Part shown: in pieces, positions 1 through 5,835 of the stretch
How the letters are laid out: the number at the start of each line of letters is the position of its first letter
Numbering within the stretch: the first letter of the stretch is position 1
NCBI GenBank assembly: GCA_913050645.1
Contig: CAJXAG010000045.1
Coordinates: forward strand, 1-7,711
DNA from: an uncultured bacterium
GTDB taxonomy: Bacteria > Patescibacteriota > Minisyncoccia > Phycocordibacterales > UBA918
Length of the DNA stretch: 7,711 nt
Direction: 5' to 3'
Notes under the pieces: model-generated
What the model saw: the letters and a program-made list of their open reading frames with translations, nothing else
What the model was told of the DNA's origin: nothing
Databases searched by the model: none
Position numbers and translations under genes: made by a program

Positions 1-1
1 A

Positions 2-82
2 CCAATACAATATCTCTTTGGATCAGAAAGTTCATTTTTTTACTGGCTTATAGTTCCGTTAATTATTTTGTTCTTCTTTTAG
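2..82 (+). CDS. possible 3' end of a membrane protein (partial)
   Basis: This frame is open from the window edge to a TAG at 80-82. It gives 26 residues ending in a hydrophobic helix (FFYWLIVPLIILFFF), which looks like the last transmembrane segment of a membrane protein whose body lies upstream. A second frame, open from position 1 to a TAA at 88-90, is also hydrophobic, because the region is simply T-rich. The choice of frame and even the reality of the gene are therefore uncertain. No function can be assigned from so short a tail. Confidence 0.25.
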   Translation, partial: PIQYLFGSESSFFYWLIVPLIILFFF

Positions 83-176
83 TTGCTTAACAGATAGCGT
101 GTCGAAACATTGTTTACCGTACACACCATCCATGCTACGTTAGATTCATAAACACAGAATTATTAACACGACTCAC

Positions 177-566
177 ATGCAACACATAACAAAAGAAGCC
201 TACGATAACAACGGAAGCTGGGGAATACTCACCAGTCTTGATTTACACGCTTGTAACCCAGAAACCATACGGGACGCTGACAAAGTTTGCCAACATGTAT
301 ACGAACTATGTAACCTCATAAAAGTGAATCGATTTGGTGAATGCCAAGTGGTTCATTTTGCTGACCACGACGATGATGTCGCTGGTTTTTCAATGGTGCA
401 ACTAATAGAGACGTCGCTCGTTTCTGGTCATTATGCCAACAAGACCAACAACGTATACTTGGATATTTTTTCTTGTAAATACTATAACCCCAAGATTGTT
501 GCTGAGTTCTCTAAAACATACTTTGAAGCTGAGAGTTTTGATGTACACGTGCATCTTAGAAAGTAG
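177..566 (+). CDS. SpeD-family pyruvoyl-dependent decarboxylase (divergent AdoMet decarboxylase homologue)
   Basis: This 129-residue protein matches the size of single-domain prokaryotic SpeD. SpeD enzymes self-cleave at a serine to make a pyruvoyl cofactor and normally convert AdoMet to decarboxylated AdoMet, the aminopropyl donor. The fold signature is visible: an N-terminal SLDLHAC strand (20-26), then GFSMVQLIETSLVSGH (70-85) and YLDIFSC (94-100). Aligned from memory with Thermotoga SpeD, S80, H85 and C100 reproduce exactly the Ser63/His68/Cys83 spacing, so self-processing would fall between T79 and S80. The Glu before the cleavage serine is replaced by Thr, and the TWPE segment after the histidine, whose Glu contacts the AdoMet ribose, is YANK here. 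Related SpeD proteins have been shown to decarboxylate ornithine or arginine, so AdoMet as substrate is doubtful. The gene starts an apparent operon with the DUF2617-like gene and speE. The ATG has no Shine-Dalgarno sequence. Family call firm, substrate inferred. Confidence 0.85.
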   Translation: MQHITKEAYDNNGSWGILTSLDLHACNPETIRDADKVCQHVYELCNLIKVNRFGECQVVHFADHDDDVAGFSMVQLIETSLVSGHYANKTNNVYLDIFSCKYYNPKIVAEFSKTYFEAESFDVHVHLRK

Positions 567-583
567 TAAAATTACTATTTGAT

Positions 584-1135
584 ATGCAATACATAGAGCA
601 AAGCCATAAAGATTTAAGACTGTATCTCTTACACGGGGTTATTCCGAAAAACCAGTTTAATTTAATTTCTGAGTCAAAGTTCACTGAGAATGTCACAAAG
701 GTTGAGTTTGGCATTCTTGCAGAAAGCCACTTTGTTACTATACAAACTCCGAAATATACCTTTAGTGAGGTGTGTGCCTGCACTGACACGATAATTGATG
801 GTTCAGACCAATTCTTACTTACTGAGTTAGGTGACGCACGAAAATCAGTTGTAAATCAAGAACTTTCATACTCCTTCACCTACAAAGTCACTAACTTTAC
901 CGTTGGGGAAGTAAGGCTTGCTTCGTTGCGAAGTAAGCGTCCACACCCACACTGTTATTATCTAGAACACATTTTCCCGACATCTATACCTGGCGAGGAA
1001 TCTCCTGTGACTGAAGTATACGTTACCGTAGGTGAACAAATTTTGATCGAGTCTGTGCATACCTACCCTAATAACGAAGCCATGGTCTTTACTATCTCTA
1101 CCATCGAAAAAGCCAACATAGAAGGAGAAAATTAG
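584..1135 (+). CDS. DUF2617-like protein in the polyamine cluster
   Basis: This 183-residue protein is soluble, with no signal peptide or membrane helix. I recognise it as DUF2617-like by recalled similarity to actinobacterial members. The shared features are a LAESHFV strand (45-51; family LGASH-V), SEVCAC (61-66), a central YSFTYKV (96-102), the HPH motif followed by hydrophobics and FP (121-132), and a C-terminal HTYP then a T-x-T-x-IE-like strand (159-175). The function of the family is unknown. It is known to occur beside speD/speE-type genes in other bacteria, and here it sits exactly between them, 17 bp after the SpeD-like gene and 36 bp before speE. That supports a role in polyamine metabolism, perhaps binding or sensing a polyamine or modifying an intermediate. 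The two conserved histidine motifs could form a metal or catalytic site, which is inference. No Shine-Dalgarno precedes the ATG. Confidence 0.72.
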   Translation: MQYIEQSHKDLRLYLLHGVIPKNQFNLISESKFTENVTKVEFGILAESHFVTIQTPKYTFSEVCACTDTIIDGSDQFLLTELGDARKSVVNQELSYSFTYKVTNFTVGEVRLASLRSKRPHPHCYYLEHIFPTSIPGEESPVTEVYVTVGEQILIESVHTYPNNEAMVFTISTIEKANIEGEN

Positions 1136-1138
1136 ACA

Positions 1139-1147
1139 TGCTATACT
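1139..1147 (+). promoter_or_regulatory. possible internal promoter of speE (extended -10)
   Basis: TGC-TATACT is an extended -10 element just after the DUF2617-like stop codon and 24 bp before the speE ATG. No good -35 is seen 16-18 bp upstream. If used, it would give a leader of about 18 nt and let speE be expressed independently of the upstream pair. Confidence 0.35.
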
Positions 1148-1171
1148 CGAATTAATAACTTTCAAACGACT

Positions 1172-2014
1172 ATGAAACAATACCTTGAAGAAACACTATA
1201 CAAAGACTGGGGGCAGTTTTTCACTGACTACGAAATACTCCACGAAGAAAAAACCGACGAGCAAGATTTGTTACTTATCAATACACAAAGTTATGGACGT
1301 GTGTTGTTGCTCGATGGTGTCGTCCAAGTAACGGAAAAAGATAACTTTGTGTACCACGAACTACTGACCCATGTGCCTATCACTGCACACGGTGCTTGCA
1401 AAAGGGTTCTGGTCATAGGTGGGGGAGATGGTGGCATGATCAAAGAAGTACTGAAGTACCCTGACGTGGAGGTGACAATGGTTGAAATTGACGAAAGTGT
1501 TGTTAAATTCTCAAAGCAACACTTACCAAAAATAAGCGATGGCGCATTTGATAATGAGCGTCTAAATTTAGTCATTGCAGACGGATGTACGCTTGTCACT
1601 GAAAAACAGAATGAGTATGATGTGATTATCGTTGACTCAACAGATCCAATTGGCCCGGGTGAAGTACTTTTCACTAAAGAATTTTACGCAGACTGTAAGA
1701 GCGCACTTACTGAAGGTGGAATCTTAGCAACACAAAATGGAGTTCCATTTACGCAGCCTGAAGAACTTCAGCAATCAGTTGCGTACTTTAAGGAGTTATT
1801 TGCTGAAGGTACCTGCTATCTTGGCTCTGTCCCCACCTACGTGGGTGGACCTATGGCTTTCGGTTTCGCTACGGACAACACAGAAGCGCTTACACTAAGT
1901 CTGAACACTGTTCGCGAGCGTTTCAATTCTCACAACATTGAAACCAAGTACTACACACCAGAAACACACAAAGCAGCCTTTGCACTACCCCGATACATTG
2001 AAAAACTGGTTTAA
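1172..2014 (+). CDS. speE: spermidine synthase (polyamine aminopropyltransferase)
   Basis: This cytosolic enzyme transfers the aminopropyl group of decarboxylated AdoMet to putrescine, giving spermidine and methylthioadenosine. The 280-residue length is normal for the family. The N-terminal beta domain carries DWGQFF (12-17), GRVLLLDGVVQ (42-52) and YHE (61-63). The Rossmann domain has GGGDGG (83-88), the acidic ribose-binding strand MVEID (103-107), the IADG motif (135-138) and the catalytic-region DSTDPIGPGE (155-164). QNG (188-190) and PTYVGGPM (221-228) complete the active site. The whole protein, including the C-terminal AAFALPRYI (268-276), resembles E. coli SpeE closely from end to end. 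It is the third gene of the SpeD-like/DUF2617-like/speE cluster. No Shine-Dalgarno is present, but a possible extended -10 lies upstream. No intrinsic terminator follows the stop codon. Confidence 0.96.
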   Translation: MKQYLEETLYKDWGQFFTDYEILHEEKTDEQDLLLINTQSYGRVLLLDGVVQVTEKDNFVYHELLTHVPITAHGACKRVLVIGGGDGGMIKEVLKYPDVEVTMVEIDESVVKFSKQHLPKISDGAFDNERLNLVIADGCTLVTEKQNEYDVIIVDSTDPIGPGEVLFTKEFYADCKSALTEGGILATQNGVPFTQPEELQQSVAYFKELFAEGTCYLGSVPTYVGGPMAFGFATDNTEALTLSLNTVRERFNSHNIETKYYTPETHKAAFALPRYIEKLV

Positions 2015-2039
2015 GAATCAGCTTTAACATCAAAAAAAA

Positions 2040-2068
2040 TTGACAATTACGTCTTTATGTGATAGACT
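2040..2068 (+). promoter_or_regulatory. promoter of the 2108-2701 membrane protein gene
   Basis: TTGACA (2040-2045), a 17-bp spacer, and TAGACT (2063-2068) preceded by TG at the extended -10 position. This is a strong sigma-70-type promoter placed between speE and the next gene, so the membrane protein is probably a separate transcription unit. A start near 2075 leaves room for the ribosome binding site at 2095. The spacer end and -10 (TGTGATA) recur in the promoter at 7138-7166. Confidence 0.7.
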
Positions 2069-2094
2069 TTAAACAAGTTCTTTTTATAGAAAAC

Positions 2095-2101
2095 AAGGAG
2101 G
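2095..2101 (+). promoter_or_regulatory. strong Shine-Dalgarno AAGGAGG
   Basis: A full consensus ribosome binding site. Its 6-nt spacing to the ATG at 2108 versus 3 nt to the in-frame GTG at 2105 decides for the ATG start. It is the only strong Shine-Dalgarno in the window; the other genes have none or only a weak purine run. Confidence 0.8.
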
Positions 2102-2107
2102 TTCGTG

Positions 2108-2701
2108 ATGAGCGACTCAAATCGCAACTCTACCTCCTGGGTAGGGTTATTTTTTAATGCCTTTACGGCATTTTTACATATCCAAAAGGGTGACTCTGGT
2201 TCCAAAAAAACTGTCCGAGTATCTGGTGCAGTGCTTAAAAGAGGAATCTTCTTAGCACTTGATTACTGGGTAACGGCCGTTGAGGCTGTTTTTTCAGTTT
2301 GGCTCTATGCAAATTTGCCACTGACAGGTACGGCCTTGCTCGTTACCATTTTTCTGTCTCTCTGGGTATTTGAAATTGTAGTTGCACTCTTTTTCATTAT
2401 CCAATGGCGCATAACAGGTATCGATATTACACTTTCCGAAGACTGGAGACGTGCAATCGATGTTATTTCTGAAGGATCAAAGCGTGTTGGCACAGTCGCT
2501 TACTGGTTAAAAATCCTGAAGGCAGTTATATGGGATGGTCCTGAAGAAATTGTGATTTTTTGTCACAAGGAACTTCGTTCCATATACAAGATCAGTCTTG
2601 TGCTGCTGGGCGTCACAACCTTCCAGGCAGCATTTTGGGGTGGTACTTTCATCGGCATGTACGAGTTCGTCGTCCAACCAATCATTAGCTACCTCTGGTA
2701 A
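2108..2701 (+). CDS. three-helix membrane protein of unknown function
   Basis: I do not recognise this 197-residue protein. A polar N-terminus with an amphipathic stretch (WVGLFFNAFTAFLHI, 11-25) leads to two closely spaced hydrophobic segments (about 47-69 and 73-99). A cytoplasm-like charged middle (about 101-155) contains EDWRRAIDVISEGSKRV and DGPEEIVIFCHKEL. A third hydrophobic segment (about 162-186) ends the protein. Long conserved-looking polar stretches suggest a real family, but no enzyme motif is visible. It has its own promoter and the best ribosome binding site in the window, which suggests high or constitutive expression. The gene ends 17 bp before a bidirectional terminator. It lies between speE and the convergent amidinotransferase. 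A link to polyamines, for example transport, cannot be shown, because three helices are few for a transporter. The start is ATG at 2108; GTG at 2105 is too close to the ribosome binding site. Confidence 0.8.
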   Translation: MSDSNRNSTSWVGLFFNAFTAFLHIQKGDSGSKKTVRVSGAVLKRGIFLALDYWVTAVEAVFSVWLYANLPLTGTALLVTIFLSLWVFEIVVALFFIIQWRITGIDITLSEDWRRAIDVISEGSKRVGTVAYWLKILKAVIWDGPEEIVIFCHKELRSIYKISLVLLGVTTFQAAFWGGTFIGMYEFVVQPIISYLW

Positions 2702-2718
2702 AGAGGTTCACCGAAAAA

Positions 2719-2751
2719 ATACCCAGCGACTAGTGTCGCTGGGTATATTTT
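2719..2751. terminator. bidirectional intrinsic terminator
   Basis: A perfect 12-bp stem (2719-2730 with 2735-2746) closed by a TAGT loop. Reading on the minus strand, the stem is followed by TTTTTT, a good terminator for the amidinotransferase-side convergent transcript or a barrier to it. On the plus strand it is followed by the weaker ATTTTA. It sits exactly between the two convergent genes. Confidence 0.88.
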
Positions 2752-2762
2752 AGTTGGAGATT

Positions 2763-3836
2763 TTAAAAGTATGAATCAAGAGTTCCACGTCGTCGAATGT
2801 CAGCGGTAGCACAATGTACCGCACCTCCAAATGGATAGAAGTTTCTAAACGGTATTGGTATTGAGTTTATACCATGCTTTGCTAATAATTCCATAAGCGG
2901 ACCTTCATTTTCCTCAACAATGGCAGTTTTTTCATCAACACTAAGGAAATTCATAGTAAGCCAGTCACTTGAGAAGTACAAAGCTGAATCAAACGGCATA
3001 GTGGGCTCTGGTGCTTCAATAATTTCCCAGGAGTCGAACATAGAAGGTAAGTGTTCTTTACGTACCCATGATGGATTAATCAAAAGTTTTCCAGGACATA
3101 ACGGCACAATCGAGGTATCAATATGCAGTGGATGTTCTTCATCAAACGACAGTTCATGGATCGCGTACTCATCACCCAAATGACGTCGAACCCACTCAAT
3201 ACCCATAGCATTGGTCACCCCACTTTTTTGCACAAAAAGATCCTTGCCAAAGCGAACAAAGTCTGCCGCATCAAATGCAACCTCATTTTCAGCAACTGCA
3301 AACTGTCTAACGCCGTTTGGTTCAGCATTTTCTGGATCAAAGTCCTGATTATAGAAACTATCCTTCATTGATCCCTTGGGAGCCGCCAACCACCGCGCAC
3401 CATCTCTGAAGTATTCTTCAATCAAGTCTCGAAACGCATAAATTTCAAAGTAACGAGATCGCCAAGCCATAGGAGCTTCGATAATTGTATCTCCAACTAC
3501 CATCATGACATCACGCGGCATAGCAGAATAAAGACCTGTGCTTGTCCACCAAGGAGTTACACACTCTTTAGAAAAATCCTGTTTTTCTGGCCTTCGCACG
3601 GTTACACCTAAGTTTTCCAGAACTTTTACCAAATTATCAAGCTCATACGCAGCTTTGTCTCGCATTTCCTGAGGAAATGGCTTACCACCATATTCGTCAA
3701 AAAACCACTTAGAATGACTCGGAGTGGCAGATCCAAGCGCCACATTCCAAACTGGCACAACCGCGTCGTCAACCGAACCAACTATAACTTCTTCCAAGGG
3801 ATCCCATTCGTTACACGCCCAAACTTTTTTGTCCAT
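2763..3836 (-). CDS. amidinotransferase, L-arginine:glycine amidinotransferase-like
   Basis: This enzyme class moves the amidino group of L-arginine to an amine acceptor through a cysteine-bound intermediate, releasing L-ornithine. With glycine as acceptor the product is guanidinoacetate. The 357-residue protein follows animal AGAT almost end to end: NEWDPLEEVIVG (9-20), GVTVRRP (77-83), STGLYSAMPRD (99-109), IIEAPMAWRSR (118-128), FDAADF with its catalytic-type Asp (188-193), HPLHID with the catalytic-type His238, and HCATADIRRRGTL with the nucleophile-type Cys342. Near the histidine, human Asn300 and Met302 correspond to His and Leu here by recalled alignment, so the acceptor is not certain; inosamine-phosphate or amine-specific relatives exist. 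I chose ATG at 3836. The frame also opens with a TTG at 3863, but the family alignment begins only after the ATG. It runs convergent to the polyamine cluster and divergent from the kinase unit. Confidence 0.9.
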   Translation of the reverse strand: MDKKVWACNEWDPLEEVIVGSVDDAVVPVWNVALGSATPSHSKWFFDEYGGKPFPQEMRDKAAYELDNLVKVLENLGVTVRRPEKQDFSKECVTPWWTSTGLYSAMPRDVMMVVGDTIIEAPMAWRSRYFEIYAFRDLIEEYFRDGARWLAAPKGSMKDSFYNQDFDPENAEPNGVRQFAVAENEVAFDAADFVRFGKDLFVQKSGVTNAMGIEWVRRHLGDEYAIHELSFDEEHPLHIDTSIVPLCPGKLLINPSWVRKEHLPSMFDSWEIIEAPEPTMPFDSALYFSSDWLTMNFLSVDEKTAIVEENEGPLMELLAKHGINSIPIPFRNFYPFGGAVHCATADIRRRGTLDSYF

Positions 3837-3868
3837 AGCATTAGAAATATTCTGTAATAACAATCCCC

Positions 3869-3877
3869 ACTATATCA
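3869..3877 (-). promoter_or_regulatory. possible extended -10 for the amidinotransferase gene
   Basis: On the minus strand TGA-TATAGT forms an extended -10 element about 32 bp upstream of the chosen ATG. No convincing -35 is seen. A start near 3862 gives a leader of roughly 25 nt. The element adjoins the inverted repeat at 3889-3914. Confidence 0.4.
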
Positions 3878-3888
3878 GATATTATTAA

Positions 3889-3914
3889 CTTAACTACGGT
3901 ATTATGTAGTTAAG
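3889..3914. repeat. 9-bp inverted repeat in the divergent spacer
   Basis: CTTAACTAC (3889-3897) and GTAGTTAAG (3906-3914) are perfect inverted copies separated by GGTATTAT. The spacing of half-site centres, about 17 bp, suits a dimeric regulator binding two major grooves. The site lies in the spacer between the amidinotransferase and the small membrane protein/kinase unit. It could act as an operator for one or both. There is no T tract, so it is not a terminator. Confidence 0.45.
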
Positions 3915-3938
3915 ATTATTTGACACGTTCTTATTAGT

Positions 3939-4097
3939 ATGAGCAAAAAAAATTCAAAAATACTTTTTATTGTAATTCTTGCGCTTACGTTCTTAAGTAT
4001 TGTCGCAACTTCATATCGTTACCTTGTTATACGAGACTATGAGGTGTATGACGATACTGAGGAAGAGTTACTAGAAGAAGTTGATGAATTAGAATAA
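3939..4097 (+). CDS. 52-residue single-pass membrane protein upstream of the kinase
   Basis: This reading frame runs from ATG at 3939 to TAA at 4095-4097. It encodes a short basic N-terminus (MSKKNSK), one hydrophobic helix (about residues 8-24, ILFIVILALTFLSIVAT), then RYLVIRDYEVYDD and a very acidic tail (TEEELLEEVDELE). The charge pattern predicts the N-terminus inside and the acidic tail outside. The reading frame, sharp helix and tail composition look like a real small protein, but I know no function for it. It ends 9 bp before the histidine kinase and is probably co-transcribed, so it could be an accessory or sensing partner of the kinase, which is inference. No Shine-Dalgarno is visible. 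TTGACA at 3920-3925 lies too close to the ATG to be its -35. Confidence 0.65.
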   Translation: MSKKNSKILFIVILALTFLSIVATSYRYLVIRDYEVYDDTEEELLEEVDELE

Positions 4098-4106
4098 CCT
4101 CGCACC

Positions 4107-5762
4107 ATGGAAAACATTCGCTGCGCATTTGATGCCCCCACATATCTGATAATCTCTGAAGAGGTGACTGCGTTGATATACTACTCTCATTTTATTGCAA
4201 TTTTTGCAGCATTATCAATTAGCTTGCTAGTGTTTTTTCATAATCCAAAACTTCTTGTATCAAGACTGTTTCTTGTTTTTGCGTCTGTCTTGAGCACATG
4301 GATCTTTTTAGATGTGATTTTATGGTCAACCAACGACCCGGGAATAGTAATGTTCTCTTGGTCAATGCAGGTCTTACTTGAGCCGATGCTTTATGCCATC
4401 GCATTTTATTTATTCTACGCCTTTTTGTATGGCGATATTCCTTCTTTTTGGACAAATGTGTTTGTAACGATTATTCTATTACCTTTGATTATCTTGCTTC
4501 CAACAAATCTGAACGTGGACACAGTCTATCTTTCATTTTGTGAAACTGACGAAGGGCCATTGGCTTTGTATTACACTTATTTCTTGAATATCTGTTTCAT
4601 TCTACTAACTATCTATTCAGGACTTAAAGGAATTAAGTTATTTGATAGTCAGAAAAAGAAAGCTGCGACCTACTTTGTTGTCGGACTCATCATCTTCATG
4701 CTGTCGTTCACTGTGGCTAACATCATCAGTAGCTTGACTGACAACTGGGACATTAGTCAGTACGGACTTTTTGGTATGCCTATCTTTGCAGCACTTATTG
4801 CCTACAGTATCGTGCAATTTAGTATGTTTAGGATTCAGATGGCAGGCGCTCAATTCCTAGTTGTCACGCTGTTAGCCTTAGTAACTTCATTACTTTTTGT
4901 GAAGTCTGAGTTACAAAGACCTGTCACAATAATTACTATCGTTTTCACTGCGATTGTTGGATTCTTTCTCATGAGAAGTGTTAAGAAGGAGTTTACACAA
5001 AAACTTGAACTTGAAAATCTAACAGAACGTCTAAAGAAAGCAAACGAGCGATTGCGCGAGCTTGATCAGATGAAGTCAGAGTTTGTTTCTATCGCTTCCC
5101 ACCAACTGCGCAGTCCACTAACCTCCATCCGTGGTTACGCATCAATGCTTTTGGAGGGCACGTATGGACGACTCAGTGAGAAAGCGACACAAGCAATCAC
5201 GCGCATCTCTGAATCGAGCCAATACATGGCTGCGTCAGTAGAAGATTACCTCAACGTGTCACGTATCGAAGCGGGGAACATGAAGTATGAACTTATTGAT
5301 TTTAATCTTAAAGATGAAGCATCCCATGTGTCTGACGATAAACGTCAAGAGGCGATTAAGAAGGCGTTACTCTTGAGCTTCAAGTCAGATATGGATACCC
5401 ATGGTATTGTCAACGCAGATATTGGCAAAACACGACAAATACTGCATAACCTGATCAATAACGCACTGAAATACACACCTCGGGGTACGGTGACTGTCTT
5501 TGCTCATGATGATAAGAAAAAGAAACTTATGCATGTGGACATTATCGATAGCGGTATCGGTATGAAGCCTGACGAGCTTGAAGACATTTTTGGTAAGTTT
5601 GAACGAGCACATAACGCAAATGAAACTAATGTTACTATTACAGGTCGTGGACTGTTTGTAGCACGAAAGATGGCGCGCGCCATGGGTGGCGACGTGACAG
5701 CACATTCTGATGGCGTTGGACATGGATCAACGTTTAGACTCACACTTCCGTTGCAGATGTAG
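4107..5762 (+). CDS. multi-pass membrane sensor histidine kinase
   Basis: This 551-residue kinase has an N-terminal half with about eight or nine hydrophobic segments (roughly residues 25-290), resembling the 7TM-type sensor regions common in CPR bacteria. A charged, probably coiled-coil linker (292-325) leads to a HisKA dimerisation domain with the phosphoacceptor motif SHQLRSPLTSIRG (331-343, His332). The ATPase domain shows an N box (HNLINNALKYTP, 447-458), a G1 box (DSGIGM, 481-486), an F-box-like FGKFER (495-500) and a G2 region TGRGLFVAR (512-520). It should autophosphorylate and pass phosphate to a response regulator, but none lies in the window. The G2 loop is two residues shorter than the usual GTGLGL pattern. 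No extracellular sensor domain is present, so the ligand is probably membrane-embedded or sensed by a partner such as the adjacent 52-residue protein. The ATG lacks a Shine-Dalgarno. Confidence 0.93.
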   Translation: MENIRCAFDAPTYLIISEEVTALIYYSHFIAIFAALSISLLVFFHNPKLLVSRLFLVFASVLSTWIFLDVILWSTNDPGIVMFSWSMQVLLEPMLYAIAFYLFYAFLYGDIPSFWTNVFVTIILLPLIILLPTNLNVDTVYLSFCETDEGPLALYYTYFLNICFILLTIYSGLKGIKLFDSQKKKAATYFVVGLIIFMLSFTVANIISSLTDNWDISQYGLFGMPIFAALIAYSIVQFSMFRIQMAGAQFLVVTLLALVTSLLFVKSELQRPVTIITIVFTAIVGFFLMRSVKKEFTQKLELENLTERLKKANERLRELDQMKSEFVSIASHQLRSPLTSIRGYASMLLEGTYGRLSEKATQAITRISESSQYMAASVEDYLNVSRIEAGNMKYELIDFNLKDEASHVSDDKRQEAIKKALLLSFKSDMDTHGIVNADIGKTRQILHNLINNALKYTPRGTVTVFAHDDKKKKLMHVDIIDSGIGMKPDELEDIFGKFERAHNANETNVTITGRGLFVARKMARAMGGDVTAHSDGVGHGSTFRLTLPLQM

Positions 5763-5767
5763 AAAAC

Positions 5768-5795
5768 GACCGAAAGCATTGCTTTCGGTCTTTTT
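5768..5795 (+). terminator. intrinsic terminator after the kinase gene
   Basis: A perfect 10-bp stem (5768-5777 with 5781-5790, GACCGAAAGC arms) with an ATT loop followed directly by TTTTT. It ends the kinase transcript 5 bp past the stop codon and insulates trpS. Confidence 0.92.
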
Positions 5796-5819
5796 CTACT
5801 TTCAAGTATACCTGTCTTT

Positions 5820-5828
5820 TGCTACACT
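5820..5828 (+). promoter_or_regulatory. trpS promoter, extended -10, near-leaderless
   Basis: TGC-TACACT is an extended -10 ending 7 bp before the trpS ATG. The -35 region (around 5800-5806) matches poorly. The expected transcription start coincides with, or is one base from, the ATG, so the message would be leaderless, in keeping with the lack of a Shine-Dalgarno. Confidence 0.5.
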
Positions 5829-5835
5829 AACTTCT

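Noticed and set aside
564..577. Small palindrome TAGTAA-AA-TTACTA between the SpeD-like and DUF2617-like genes, with a TACTAT -10-like hexamer
   Set aside because: It is a 12-bp AT-rich match overlapping a stop codon in a 17-bp gap and has no -35. Chance is a sufficient explanation.
1291..1674. 127-codon minus-strand frame inside speE
   Set aside because: It lies wholly opposite a clearly conserved speE region and its translation is Ser/Thr-rich with no recognisable motif. It is a shadow frame.
3837..3863. TTG start adding nine residues to the amidinotransferase
   Set aside because: It would require a near-leaderless TTG start, and family similarity begins only after the ATG at 3836.
5385..5779. 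Minus-strand frames opposite the kinase ATPase domain
   Set aside because: They overlap conserved kinase motifs and the terminator and have no start signals or recognisable products.
5710..5835. Upstream extension of the trpS reading frame
   Set aside because: The extension overlaps the kinase 3' end and the terminator hairpin and has no resemblance to TrpS. The family start matches the ATG at 5836.
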